NCBI RefSeq assembly: GCF_016863295.1
Contig: NZ_BOOP01000032.1
Span: 1 to 64,000, forward strand
Origin: Planotetraspora phitsanulokensis
GTDB lineage: Bacteria; Actinomycetota; Actinomycetes; Streptosporangiales; Streptosporangiaceae
DNA length: 64,000 nucleotides
Direction of reading: 5' to 3'
Shown here piece by piece: positions 46,606-55,286 of this stretch. The notes beneath the pieces were generated by a model. The model saw nothing but the letters and a program-made list of their open reading frames with translations, did not search any database and was not told where the DNA came from. Made by a program: the position numbers and the translations under genes. The stretch's first letter is position 1; every line of letters begins with the position of its first letter.

Positions 46606-46715
46606 CGGTGTTGTTCCTTTTGCCGATGGGTTTGGAGAGAAACGTCCATTAAGCTCTCGCCGCTGGGTAAACCGACAGTTAATTAGCTCTACCGAGTGAA
46701 ATGAACCTCATAGGA

Positions 46716-46736
46716 ACCTGTGACCTCACAGGTCAC
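46716..46736. promoter_or_regulatory. Nested palindromes at the end of the HupE-like gene
   Basis: ACCTGTGAccTCACAGGT (46716-46733) is a perfect 8-2-8 palindrome; shifted by a few bases GTGACCTcacAGGTCAC (46720-46736) is a perfect 7-3-7. It overlaps the stop of the HupE-like gene and lies about 110 bases upstream of phosphoesterase copy B, so it may be terminator, operator or both. Confidence 0.55.
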
Positions 46737-47938
46737 GCCCCGAGCACCCGTTCCACGAACCAGATCAGTCCCATGACCGAGACGCCCGTGGCGATCACGC
46801 CCGTAGCCCAGAGGCCGGCCCTCGGCGAACGGCGGCGCAACACGGCCAGCAGGGGGAAGACGAGAGCGATGATCGTCAGCTGCACGACCTCGATGCCGAC
46901 GTTGAACACCAGCAGGGACCACAGCAGGGTCCACGACCACGCCTCGTTGATCCCCAGCGCGCCCGCGAAGCCCAGGCCGTGCACGAGGCCGAAGCAGAAC
47001 ACGACCGCGAGGCGGGTCCAGCCCGCGCGGTCCAGGCTGAAGTGACCGCGTCCCAGCGTGGCGATCTCGGTGGCGTGGTCGCCGCGGCGCCAGATCTGCC
47101 ACAGATGCCAGCCGGCGACCGCGGCGATCGACAGCGCGATGACGGGCTCCACGATCGCCGCGGGCACGTCGACCAGGCCGAGGGCGGCGAGCATGAACGT
47201 CACGGAGTGCGCCAGGGTGAAGCTCGTGGCCGCGAGCACGATCTCGCGCAGGCGCCGTGACCCGGCGATGAGCGCCAGCAGGAACAGGATGTGGTCGATC
47301 CCGGTCAGCAGGTGCTCGGCGCCCAGGCGGAAGAACTCCCAGAACCGCTCGTACCACGACTGGGCGGTCGAGAAGGACGGGTGCGCGGCGTCGAGCGCGG
47401 CGCTGCCCGAGCGCCCGTCGAGCTCGTAGGTGAGGATCGTCTTGGTGCCCTTGACGTAGGTCTCGGCGTCGGGGAACAGCCCGCTGCGCACCTCGTGGTC
47501 GTCGCCCTGCTCAGCGCAGGACCAGTCGAGCAGCAGACGCGCGTACGGCACGCCCTCCTGAGCGGTCATCGTGAAGTCGCCGACCTGTGCCGGCGTGCAG
47601 GCCCTGCCGCCCGAGGCGACGGAGAAGCGCTCGGTGACGTACTTGACGGCCGACTGCGTGTGGGCGTTGAGCGCGGCGGCCTGTCCCTCGGTGTCCTGTG
47701 CCTCGAACGCGGCGGTTCCCGCCTTGAAGAGCGGATCGTCCTTCTCATAGTCGGCGGCCGACACGACGAGGAGGTCGTACTCGAGGTCCAGCGTCGTCCG
47801 TACGTGTCCCTCGTCGCCCGCGGCGACGTTGACGTAAACGGTCGACGTGAACCCGTGGGCGAACGCCGGCGCGGCGCTCAGCAGGGCGATCACCGCCGCG
47901 GTGACCCCGATGACGGTGCGGCGGATTAGTGGTGACAA
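46733..47938 (-). CDS. HupE/UreJ-like membrane protein
   Basis: 401 residues from TTG 47938, chosen because GGAGGA (47950-47945) stands exactly 6 bases upstream and the signal peptide (RRTVIGVTAAVIALLSAAPA) follows directly; frames further upstream are polar. An extracellular domain of about 200 residues begins at AHGFTSTVYVNV; the C-terminal 200 residues hold six to seven membrane segments with GAEHLLTGIDHILFLLALIA, SVTFMLAALG and FGLVHGLGFAGAL, the HupE/UreJ_2 pattern with conserved His. The family includes nickel/cobalt transporters. First gene of the minus-strand surface block; metal supply to the phosphoesterases is a guess. Confidence 0.85.
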   Translation of the reverse strand: MSPLIRRTVIGVTAAVIALLSAAPAFAHGFTSTVYVNVAAGDEGHVRTTLDLEYDLLVVSAADYEKDDPLFKAGTAAFEAQDTEGQAAALNAHTQSAVKYVTERFSVASGGRACTPAQVGDFTMTAQEGVPYARLLLDWSCAEQGDDHEVRSGLFPDAETYVKGTKTILTYELDGRSGSAALDAAHPSFSTAQSWYERFWEFFRLGAEHLLTGIDHILFLLALIAGSRRLREIVLAATSFTLAHSVTFMLAALGLVDVPAAIVEPVIALSIAAVAGWHLWQIWRRGDHATEIATLGRGHFSLDRAGWTRLAVVFCFGLVHGLGFAGALGINEAWSWTLLWSLLVFNVGIEVVQLTIIALVFPLLAVLRRRSPRAGLWATGVIATGVSVMGLIWFVERVLGA

Positions 47939-48111
47939 TGTGACTCCTCCAGTTGCGAGTGCACGTTGCACGTCATGGGTGAACGAGAGCCGCACCATCG
48001 GCGAACTGCGGAAAAACAAATTCCAGAACGACCCCCACGGCTTGGAGGTGGCCTGACCTGGGATAGCAGGATGGAGGCGCACCATCCGCAACCGCTCGGA
48101 GGACGATCACC

Positions 48112-48783
48112 TTGCGCCCCCCGTTTCTGGCCGTCGCCGCGCTGGCCGCGGCCGCAGCCCTGGTCACCGGATGCGGATCCGGCGACGACTGGTCGCAACC
48201 GCATCCCAAGCCGAGCGCCGTGGGCGCTCTCGACTCGGGGTTCATCGACCCCTCCGCCACGCCCGTGCCGGAGTCGACGGTCACACCGCGGCCCGGCTCA
48301 TGGAGCGGGGTCCGCCCGTCGGAGGACTATCGCGTGGTGCTGCTCACCGCGGGTGACGACGCCCCGACCAAGGCGCTCGTGACGGCGGTCAAGGACTGGG
48401 CCGAGGACGAGGGCGTCGACCTCAGAACGGTGGTCGCCAACGGCCACACCGACCTCGTCCCCAGCATCACCAGGGCCCTCGACATGGGTCCGGACCTCGT
48501 CGTCAGCGCGGGCAACGACCTCATCGACCCCCTCGCCCTGGTCACCGCGAACCACCTGTCGCAGCAGTTCCTCGTCGTGGGCGCGGAGTTGGCCGAGCCC
48601 ACCCACAACGTCACGGCGGTCGACTGGTCCGGCGCGTCGTTCCGCGGGGAGGGGCTCGGCATGTCCTCGACGTACGACGCCGGTTCGTTCACCGCCGAGC
48701 GCTGCGCGGCCGCCATCAGGGCGGGCGTCGCGGCCGTGCTCAACGACCGGACCGGGATCGTGATCTGGCTCGACCAGGTGTAG
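48112..48783 (+). CDS. Lipoprotein, BMP/periplasmic-binding-like
   Basis: 223 residues from TTG 48112 (GGAGGA 8 bases upstream). Lipobox LVTGC after a short hydrophobic stretch, a Pro/Ser linker, then an alpha/beta domain (YRVVLLTAGDDAPTKALVTA, DLVVSAGNDLIDPLALVTAN, QQFLVVGAELAEPTHNVTAV, GVAAVLNDRTGIVIWLDQV) that looks like the substrate-binding part of BMP-type proteins but is short. Divergent from the HupE-like gene; no transporter genes nearby. Confidence 0.8.
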   Translation: MRPPFLAVAALAAAAALVTGCGSGDDWSQPHPKPSAVGALDSGFIDPSATPVPESTVTPRPGSWSGVRPSEDYRVVLLTAGDDAPTKALVTAVKDWAEDEGVDLRTVVANGHTDLVPSITRALDMGPDLVVSAGNDLIDPLALVTANHLSQQFLVVGAELAEPTHNVTAVDWSGASFRGEGLGMSSTYDAGSFTAERCAAAIRAGVAAVLNDRTGIVIWLDQV

Positions 48784-48793
48784 AAGCGGCCGG

Positions 48794-49480
48794 TCAGGCG
48801 GCGCTGCGGGGCGGGGTGGCGGTGCCGTACAGACGCCTGGCGTAGGAGGCGTACATCCGGGGGCCGACGAACGGCATCGTCAGGCGCGCCATGAGCGGCG
48901 CGAAGCGGAGAACCTCCTTGATGACCTCGGGGTCTCCCTCGTACATCGCCATACCGAAGGCCAGCGGCAGCTTCTTCTTCGGCACGCCGGCCATCGCGTG
49001 GGTGCCGAGCTCCTGCCACTCCGAGGCGGTGATGTACTTCTCCGCCAGCGGGAGGATGTGCTGCTCCTCCAGGGCGGTGTGCTCCACGAGCACCACGTTG
49101 AGCCGTTCGATGGCGTCGGCGAGCGCGTCACGGTGGACGACGTCCGCGCCGCCGCGCCAGAGGCCGGCCTCCTTGCGGACCTCCTGGTACGCCACGTCGA
49201 TGGCCTCGTGATGCCCCTCCATGAGGTGCACGATGTCGGCGACCTCCGCGGACCCGCGATCCAGGAGCTTCGGCCACAGCAGCTCGTCCTCGGCCGCGTG
49301 ATGGCTGTGGAGAAGGTCGGAGATGAGCTCGATGTGGTCGGCCACCAGGTCCGCCCGGCTCACGTCGCCCTCGTCGACCGCGCGGACCACGCCGGATGCC
49401 AGGCCGAACTCCCTGCGCATCAGGATGTGCGCCATGTACATGTCGCGGATGTCGGCCATGGGCACTTGCTCGATCGCCAT
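48794..49480 (-). CDS. Hemerythrin-like (HHE domain) protein
   Basis: 228 residues. Iron-ligand pattern of the HHE four-helix bundle: MAHILMRREF, ADHIELISDLLHSHHAAEDE, LMEGHHEAIDVAYQEV and VEHTALEEQHILPLAEKY. A C-terminal helical extension follows (GVPKKKLPLAFGMAMYEGDP). It may bind di-iron and oxygen or NO. ATG 49480 follows a purine-rich GGGGAAAG. Convergent with the lipoprotein gene, only 10 bases apart. Confidence 0.88.
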   Translation of the reverse strand: MAIEQVPMADIRDMYMAHILMRREFGLASGVVRAVDEGDVSRADLVADHIELISDLLHSHHAAEDELLWPKLLDRGSAEVADIVHLMEGHHEAIDVAYQEVRKEAGLWRGGADVVHRDALADAIERLNVVLVEHTALEEQHILPLAEKYITASEWQELGTHAMAGVPKKKLPLAFGMAMYEGDPEVIKEVLRFAPLMARLTMPFVGPRMYASYARRLYGTATPPRSAA

Positions 49481-49754
49481 CTTCTTTCCCCGATGATCGC
49501 CGGAGCCGTACAAGGTTCTGATGGTGTACGGCGCCTATTGGTGAACAAACAAGGGTGAAGAATGACAGGGTGCCAATATCCCAGTCAAATGACGATCCGC
49601 GCTGGTCAGGCCTATTGTTTCGGCCGTGTGAATTCTTTCTCCGGCGGAAGTGGCCTCGGTCACTCCGCGTCGGGTTCCCGATGTCCGCGCCATGAATGGC
49701 CGCTGTACGCACAGCGAAATCAACGGTGAATCGAGTGCTCGCCGATCTCCGTGG

Positions 49755-50249
49755 TCAACGGCTCCGGGGCCTGGCGGCCGTCAGCCGGAGCTGGTCCGAC
49801 GAACGGGACACGAAGGCCTCGATGGCCTCGCGAACCTCCTCGGACCTGGCCGTGAGGGCATCCCGGTTCTCCGCGTGATGCATGTCAGTCGCGATGTTCA
49901 TCGCGGTCTCGGCGAGCCTGATCACTTCGGGGTCGTCGGCGATCAGCCGCACCCGATAGAGGGCGTGCCACATCGAGGCCCGAAGCCGGGACGACTCCGC
50001 CCTCGCCTCCTTGTACTCGGCCTCCTGGCCTTCACGCCCCCGTAACATGCCGCGGCTGTACTGCGCGCCGCGATATTCGAGCGCGGCGCCGGCGAAGCCG
50101 CTGTAGACGGCCATTCTCTCCTCGCGCAACCGGGTGGCCAGAGTGAAGCGCTCGGCCCTGTCGTTCGTCATTCGCTGGAAGACGAACGTGAGGAGAGAAC
50201 CCAGCAGAGTTCCGGCGACCGCGGTGAGAGCGGTGAGGACGGCTTCCAC
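49755..50249 (-). CDS. Hypothetical protein with N-terminal membrane helix
   Basis: 164 residues from GTG 50249. One membrane helix (VLTALTAVAGTLLGSLLTFV) followed by a charged helical domain (QRMTNDRAERFTLATRLREE, MWHALYRVRLIADDPEVIRL, HAENRDALTARSEEVREAIE). The plan is common for small actinomycete proteins of unknown function. Gap of 109 bases to the DUF2332 gene upstream. Confidence 0.65.
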   Translation of the reverse strand: MEAVLTALTAVAGTLLGSLLTFVFQRMTNDRAERFTLATRLREERMAVYSGFAGAALEYRGAQYSRGMLRGREGQEAEYKEARAESSRLRASMWHALYRVRLIADDPEVIRLAETAMNIATDMHHAENRDALTARSEEVREAIEAFVSRSSDQLRLTAARPRSR

Positions 50250-50358
50250 GCCCGTTAGTCGACCACATCGGTGGCCGCAGGATGCCGGAAATCGACCGAA
50301 TGAGCCTGGTTCGGAATCAAGCCGTGGCCGCCGGAGATCTTCGCGTACGACGCGCCGC

Positions 50359-51294
50359 TCACGCGAACCAGATGATCTCCTGCCCGTGCGGGCGGGTCCA
50401 GGCCAGGGGTGTCCCGTCCAGAGCGAGGACGTTGTGCAGCGCGACGCCCGGCGGTGTCGGCAGCGACTCGTAGGGCAGGACGCCCGGGCTCTCGTTGGCG
50501 ACCCAGTGACCGGGCAGTCCGCCCACCACCTCGGCGAACGCCTCCCTGCGCGGGGCCGGCACATAGAACATCACGGAGCTGTGGAACACCACCAGCGTCG
50601 CGCGGGCCGGAGCTCGTGCGGCCAGCGCCGGGAGGTCGTCCACCAGGTCGCCGCGCACGAGGATCGGCGGGTCGGCGGCGGCGACGGCCGCCGCGGCCCG
50701 CAACCGGGCCCGCCGGTGCGTGTGCTCCGGCCAGATGAGGGCGTCGAGCCACGCGACGTCGGCGGGGTCGGTCACGTCGAGCGGGTTCAGATCCAGGCCG
50801 GCACGCCACACCACCTCGGGCAGGCGGGCCGGCGGCGTCATCCCGGTCGCCGTGCACTCCAGGACCGGTCCGCCCGAGCCCACCAGGTGATCGCCGTACC
50901 GGTAGGCGTACCGGTCGGGGTAGAGGCACAGGCCCGCGGACGCGCCGACCTCCAGCAGCGCGAGCGGCTGCGGCAGCGCGGCGAGCACCGGCAGCAGTAC
51001 GGCGCACCGCCCGGCCTCGTTCGTCTGCGTGGCCCGGGTGAGCAGCAGCGCTTCGACCGCCTGCCAGTTCGCCACCGTGTAGTCGACGAACGCGTCCGGG
51101 TCCCCGACCGGGCCGCCGAGGAACCGTACGACGCCGAACAGCAGGTTCGGCTGCCGTTTGCCCGGCGGCACCGTGCCGAGCAGCGTGAGCATCCTGTCGT
51201 CGCGGGACACCGTCAGGGCCAGGCGCTCGTACGCGGGCGAAACCCCGTGCGCCTCTCGTCCGGCGAATTCGACGTACTCCTCGGAGATCGTCAT
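50359..51294 (-). CDS. DUF2332 family protein
   Basis: 311 residues from ATG 51294. Family blocks: GVSPAYERLALTVSRDDRML, ALPQPLALLEVGASAGLCLY, DVTDPADVAWLDALIWPEHT, ATLVVFHSSVMFYVPAPRRE. The ASAGL loop suggests a methyltransferase-like Rossmann fold, but no activity is known. It diverges from the membrane phosphoesterase, 89 bases apart. Confidence 0.85.
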   Translation of the reverse strand: MTISEEYVEFAGREAHGVSPAYERLALTVSRDDRMLTLLGTVPPGKRQPNLLFGVVRFLGGPVGDPDAFVDYTVANWQAVEALLLTRATQTNEAGRCAVLLPVLAALPQPLALLEVGASAGLCLYPDRYAYRYGDHLVGSGGPVLECTATGMTPPARLPEVVWRAGLDLNPLDVTDPADVAWLDALIWPEHTHRRARLRAAAAVAAADPPILVRGDLVDDLPALAARAPARATLVVFHSSVMFYVPAPRREAFAEVVGGLPGHWVANESPGVLPYESLPTPPGVALHNVLALDGTPLAWTRPHGQEIIWFA

Positions 51295-51383
51295 GACGCG
51301 ATGATCGCATCGATGACGGCGCTGTGGTCGACCGTGCCCCGGAGATGTCATGATGCACGCACTCGCGACCGAGGAGTGCAGAC

Positions 51384-52565
51384 GTGTCAGTTGGCGAAGC
51401 GGCGCAGGCGGCGCCCAGGAGGCGATCGGTGCGGCCGTTGGCGGCCGTGCTGGCGATCGCCACCATTCTGTTGCTGCTGTTCGGTGTCCCGTGGTGGACG
51501 TTGGTCGTCGCGGGCACACGATGGCCGTCCGCCGTCGTCGTCGTGGGCACGGTCGTGTTCGCGGGCGTGCTCGCCGCGTTCCCCGCGCTCATGTACCTCG
51601 GGCACGGCGGCCGCCGCCTGGACTGGGCGGCACGCGCCGGCGACACGATCCTCGGCGCGATCTGGGTGGTGTTCGTCTGGGCGGTGCTCGGGAACGTGCT
51701 GCGGCTCGCACTCGTGATCGCCGATGTCGCCGACCCCGCCCGCTCCCGGATCGTCGCCGCCGCGACCGCCGCGGTGTCGCTCCTGCTGCTGCTCTGGGGA
51801 TATGTCGAGGCGATGCGAGTGCCCCGGGTCAGGCGGGTGGACGTCGTGATTCCCCGCCTCGGCCCGGGTCTGGACGGAGTCCGGGTCGTCCTGCTGACCG
51901 ACACGCACTACGGCCCGATCAACCGGGCACGCTGGTCGGCGGGCGTCGTCGCCGCCGTCAACGAGCTCGACGCCGACATCGTGTGCCATACAGGAGACAT
52001 CGCCGACGGCACCGTGTCCGAACGGCGGGAGCAGGCCGCGCCGCTCGGCGACGTCCGTGCCCGGCTCGCCAGGACGTACGTGACCGGAAATCACGAGTAC
52101 TTCGGCGAGGCCCAGGGCTGGCTCGACCACATGCGGGAACTCGGCTGGGAACCCCTGCACAACCGGCACATCGTGGTGGAGCGGGAAGGCTCGAGGCTCG
52201 TCGTCGCGGGCGTCGACGACGCGACCGCGGCGACCTCGGGAAGCCCCGGCCACCACGCGGACCATGCCGCCGCGCTCACGGACGCCGACCCGGACCTTCC
52301 CGTGCTGCTGCTCGCCCACCAGCCGAAGCAGGTCGACGCCGCGGTCGCCCACGGCGTCGATCTGCAGATCTCCGGGCACACCCACGGCGGCCAGATCTGG
52401 CCCTTCCACTTCCTCGTACGGGTCGACCAGCCCACCGTGCAGGGCCTGAGCAGGCACGGCGAGCGGACCCAGCTCTACACGAGCCGGGGCACCGGTTTCT
52501 GGGGACCGCCGTTCAGGGTCTTCGCCCCGAGCGAGATCACCGTGCTCACGCTGCGCTCGGCGTAG
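51384..52565 (+). CDS. Membrane metallophosphoesterase (YkuE-like)
   Basis: 393 residues from GTG 51384. Four membrane segments in the first 140 residues (VLAIATILLLLFGVPWW, AVVVVGTVVFAGVLAAF, LGAIWVVFVWAVLGNVL, AAATAAVSLLLLLWGY), then an outside calcineurin domain with LLTDTHYGPI, CHTGDIADG, VTGNHEYFGE, LLAHQPKQ and SGHTHGGQIWPF. Members of this group cleave lipid head groups or UDP-DAG-type substrates at the membrane. Not closely related to the phosphoesterases at 41622 and 44632. Confidence 0.9.
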   Translation: MSVGEAAQAAPRRRSVRPLAAVLAIATILLLLFGVPWWTLVVAGTRWPSAVVVVGTVVFAGVLAAFPALMYLGHGGRRLDWAARAGDTILGAIWVVFVWAVLGNVLRLALVIADVADPARSRIVAAATAAVSLLLLLWGYVEAMRVPRVRRVDVVIPRLGPGLDGVRVVLLTDTHYGPINRARWSAGVVAAVNELDADIVCHTGDIADGTVSERREQAAPLGDVRARLARTYVTGNHEYFGEAQGWLDHMRELGWEPLHNRHIVVEREGSRLVVAGVDDATAATSGSPGHHADHAAALTDADPDLPVLLLAHQPKQVDAAVAHGVDLQISGHTHGGQIWPFHFLVRVDQPTVQGLSRHGERTQLYTSRGTGFWGPPFRVFAPSEITVLTLRSA

Positions 52566-52584
52566 TCCCCGCAGGAGGTCCGGG

Positions 52585-53415
52585 TCAGGCGTAGGGGTCG
52601 AACGGGATGCCGGCAGGCTTGGCCTTCGCGAGTTCGCCTTCGAACCAGCCGTCCCTGAGCCCGAATTGCGCGGCGCCGAAATCGTGGTTGACGAGCTTGT
52701 CACGGAAACCGGGCGGGTAGCCGTCCCAGCCGATCAGCGGGGGCCACTGCCACCACCCCTTGTGGTTCTCCGGCTGCTCGCCGAAGTTCGCGAAGCGGAA
52801 GCAGTGCGTGCTGATGCCGTCCTTGTGGTAGACGATCAGCGGGTGCTTTCCGGTCTCGTCCCAGGGGATGTCGTTCCGCGCGCGGGTCGAGTATTTGCCG
52901 TGGGCCGACGCGGAGACGTACATGCCCCATTCGCCCTGCACCCATACGACGACGTGTTCCCAGTCGTGCCGGTGCCCGGCGCTGCCGGGTCCCAGAGCCG
53001 CCTGATCCTTCTCGAAATAGAGCGCGTACATGTACGCGCACCATCCGTTGTTGCACTTGACGCGCGAATAGGCGTTGGTGTTGTCGAGGTCCCACGAGTC
53101 CCGGCAGTGGCCGTTCTCGGCGCCGCCCAGAGCCAGCCCGGGAGCGATCGTGCCGTCGCGCCCGATTGCCGGGGTGGGATAGCAGCCGTCACCGTCGTAG
53201 TCGAAACCCGGCTCGTAGATGCGGTCGGGCCACGGGGCCGACCAGTCGAGGGCGGTCGGCGGATCCGCGAACGCGACTCCGGGGAAGACCACGATCATCG
53301 CGACGGCGGCCACAAGCGCGCGCACGGCGAATGACAGTCTTCCGAATCGGCGCCGGCCCCGGCTACCGCCCGTGGATGCGTCGTCCGTCGGCTCCCCGGG
53401 TGAAACCTGTCGCAT
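52585..53415 (-). CDS. Secreted NLP (necrosis-inducing, NPP1 family) protein
   Basis: 276 residues from ATG 53415 (GGAGG 4 bases upstream). A signal or anchor helix (AVRALVAAVAMIVVFPGVAF, end about residue 50, cleavage FA-DPP) precedes the NPP1 domain: PTPAIGRDGTIAPGLALGG, SRVKCNNGWCAYMYALYFEK, the hallmark heptapeptide GHRHDWE (about 145-151) and VYHKDGISTHCFRFANFGEQ. NLPs bind metal through the H-DWE cluster and permeabilise plant membranes in some pathogens; many saprotroph homologues are non-toxic. The promoter is visible upstream (53492-53520). Confidence 0.9.
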   Translation of the reverse strand: MRQVSPGEPTDDASTGGSRGRRRFGRLSFAVRALVAAVAMIVVFPGVAFADPPTALDWSAPWPDRIYEPGFDYDGDGCYPTPAIGRDGTIAPGLALGGAENGHCRDSWDLDNTNAYSRVKCNNGWCAYMYALYFEKDQAALGPGSAGHRHDWEHVVVWVQGEWGMYVSASAHGKYSTRARNDIPWDETGKHPLIVYHKDGISTHCFRFANFGEQPENHKGWWQWPPLIGWDGYPPGFRDKLVNHDFGAAQFGLRDGWFEGELAKAKPAGIPFDPYA

Positions 53416-53476
53416 CGAACCTCCTCGTACCGCCTGGGAGATTGACATGGCCATGGCCCCCGAGGGGTGCTGCGCA

Positions 53477-53521
53477 CCTTGATCAAGGATCACGTTAAGA
53501 TCTTGACATTCTTGAGTCAAG
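53477..53521 (-). promoter_or_regulatory. Promoter of the NLP gene with palindromic operators
   Basis: On the minus strand TTGACT (53520-53515), 17-base spacer, TAACGT (53497-53492). CTTGAC-n8-GTCAAG (53502-53521) covers the -35 box and spacer; CCTTGATCAAGG (53477-53488) is a 12-bp perfect palindrome just downstream of the -10. The region is clearly AT-richer than its surroundings. Confidence 0.7.
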
Positions 53522-53588
53522 GCAGAAATGCGCACGAGTTTAAGGACGCGTGAACCTTCGGCGTCGGCCGTCGAGCCGGGGAATCTCG

Positions 53589-55220
53589 TCAGATCCAGGA
53601 AGAGAAGAGCATGCGGGCGCGCCAGAACTCATAGGGGATGTTCTCGCCGGTGAGCACCGGGGCGAGCCACCAGAAGTCCACCAGCACCAGCAGTGCGAAC
53701 GCGCCCACGGAGGCGGCTCCCAGCATCCGCCGGAGCGGCGACATCCTCCGGTTGCCGATGACGAGCCCGGCCGCGAGGACGATCGCGAGAACCATGAACG
53801 GAACCATCGGCAGCGCGTAGAACAGGAACATGGTCCGGCGATCGAACACCGCGTAGTAGAACCACGGCAGCCAGCCCACCGCGTAGGCGAGCAGAACCGC
53901 GCCGGCCCGCCAGTCGCGCGACGCGACGTACCACCCGATCATGGCGACGAGCGCGACGATCGCTCCGTACCAGATGAGGGGTGTGCCCGTGCCCAGCACG
54001 GCCTGGGAGCAGTTCGCGGAGCCGCACCCCGGGGCCGACTCGTAGGAGTAGGGGACCGGCCGCAGCAGCAGGGGCCAGGTCCACGGTTCCGACATGTACG
54101 GGTGGCTGGTCGTCAGACCGGTGTGGAACCCCAGCACGCTCGTCTGGTAGTTCCACCACGACCGGAGAGAGTCGATGACGAAGTAGACGGGACCGGCCGA
54201 CGTGGCCTGATCCCAGTTGCGGCCGTAGCCTCTGGCCGAGACGAACCAGCCCGTCCACGAGAGCAGATAGACGAGGCCCGGGAGCACGCCCAGCATGACG
54301 GCGGCGCCTGAGAGGCCGCTCGACACCATCCCGGCGTATGGCCTGCGGATCCCGGCCGTCTTCCGGGCTCCGCCGTCCCAGACCAGCGACATGATCGCGA
54401 ACGCGATGAGGAAGAAGACGCCGCTCCATTTGACGGCGCACGCCGCGCCGAGACACAGGCCCGCGCCCAGCCGCCACCACCGGACACCTGGTGGCGGCCC
54501 CGTCGCCGGTGACCGGCCGGATTCGTACCAGTCCGCGATCCGCTCTCGATATCTGTCGCGGTCGACGACGAGACAGGCGAACCCGGCCAGGATCCAGAAC
54601 ATCAGGAACACGTCGAGCAGGGCGAACCTGCTCGACGTGAACTCCAGGGCGTCCAGAGCGAGCAGGAATCCCGCGAGACAGCCCAGCAACGTCGAACGCG
54701 TCATGCGGCGGGCCGTACGGGCCAGGATGAGGAGGGAGAGCGATCCCACCAGTGCGGCCATGACGCGCCATCCGAAGGGCGTCATCCCGAAGACGAGCTC
54801 GCCCAGCCCGATCATCCACTTGCCCAGGGGCGGGTGGGCGATGTACGCGGCGCAGTCCGAGAGCGGCTGCGGCGGACACTGGACGAAGATGTCGGTGTTG
54901 CCGGCCAGCAGCCGGGTGTTGGCGATGGGGTCGTCGACCGTGCCCAGTGTCGACTGCTCGACGCCGAACCTGATCAGGCTGTACGCGTCCTTGGCGTAGA
55001 AGGTCTCGTCGAAGACGACGGCCTTCGGCTCTCCCAGCCCGAAGAAACGCAGGTACGCGCCGAAGGCGGTGACCGCCAGCGGGCCGAGCCAGCCCCGGAG
55101 GGCGTTTCCCGGCATCTCCGGGACCAGCCGGGCGCGCACGCCGAGACCACGGGCACCGGTGTCGGGGGCATCGTCTCGCTGCTGCTCAGGCGACCGGGAC
55201 GGGGATTCTCTCAGTGCCAC
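53589..55220 (-). CDS. Protein O-mannosyltransferase (PMT family, GT39)
   Basis: 543 residues. First loop with AKDAYSLIRFGVEQS and the acidic pair VVFDETFYAKDAYS (DE motif of PMT), HPPLGKWMIGLGE, then nine to ten further membrane segments (for example SLSLLILARTARRM, LLGCLAGFLLALDALEFTS, FYALPMVPFMVLAIVLAAGL). It transfers mannose from polyprenyl-phosphate mannose to Ser/Thr of exported proteins. The secreted, Ser/Thr-rich proteins of this window could be among its substrates. Single gene. Confidence 0.95.
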   Translation of the reverse strand: MALRESPSRSPEQQRDDAPDTGARGLGVRARLVPEMPGNALRGWLGPLAVTAFGAYLRFFGLGEPKAVVFDETFYAKDAYSLIRFGVEQSTLGTVDDPIANTRLLAGNTDIFVQCPPQPLSDCAAYIAHPPLGKWMIGLGELVFGMTPFGWRVMAALVGSLSLLILARTARRMTRSTLLGCLAGFLLALDALEFTSSRFALLDVFLMFWILAGFACLVVDRDRYRERIADWYESGRSPATGPPPGVRWWRLGAGLCLGAACAVKWSGVFFLIAFAIMSLVWDGGARKTAGIRRPYAGMVSSGLSGAAVMLGVLPGLVYLLSWTGWFVSARGYGRNWDQATSAGPVYFVIDSLRSWWNYQTSVLGFHTGLTTSHPYMSEPWTWPLLLRPVPYSYESAPGCGSANCSQAVLGTGTPLIWYGAIVALVAMIGWYVASRDWRAGAVLLAYAVGWLPWFYYAVFDRRTMFLFYALPMVPFMVLAIVLAAGLVIGNRRMSPLRRMLGAASVGAFALLVLVDFWWLAPVLTGENIPYEFWRARMLFSSWI

Positions 55221-55286
55221 GCGGTCATCGTAGTGTGGCCGGAACCCGCATCGAGGGGCTCGAGCGGCCGGTCGGCTACGCGCGGA

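Noticed and set aside
44413-46686. 757-codon plus-strand open frame over phosphoesterase B
   Set aside because: Valine/arginine-biased antisense reading of the minus-strand gene, no recognisable domain.
50255-50358. In-frame peptide SYAKISGGHGLIPNQAHSVD downstream of the DUF2332 gene on the minus strand
   Set aside because: Looks less biased than a shadow but has no start or ribosome site and lies in a short gap; too little to call a gene fragment.
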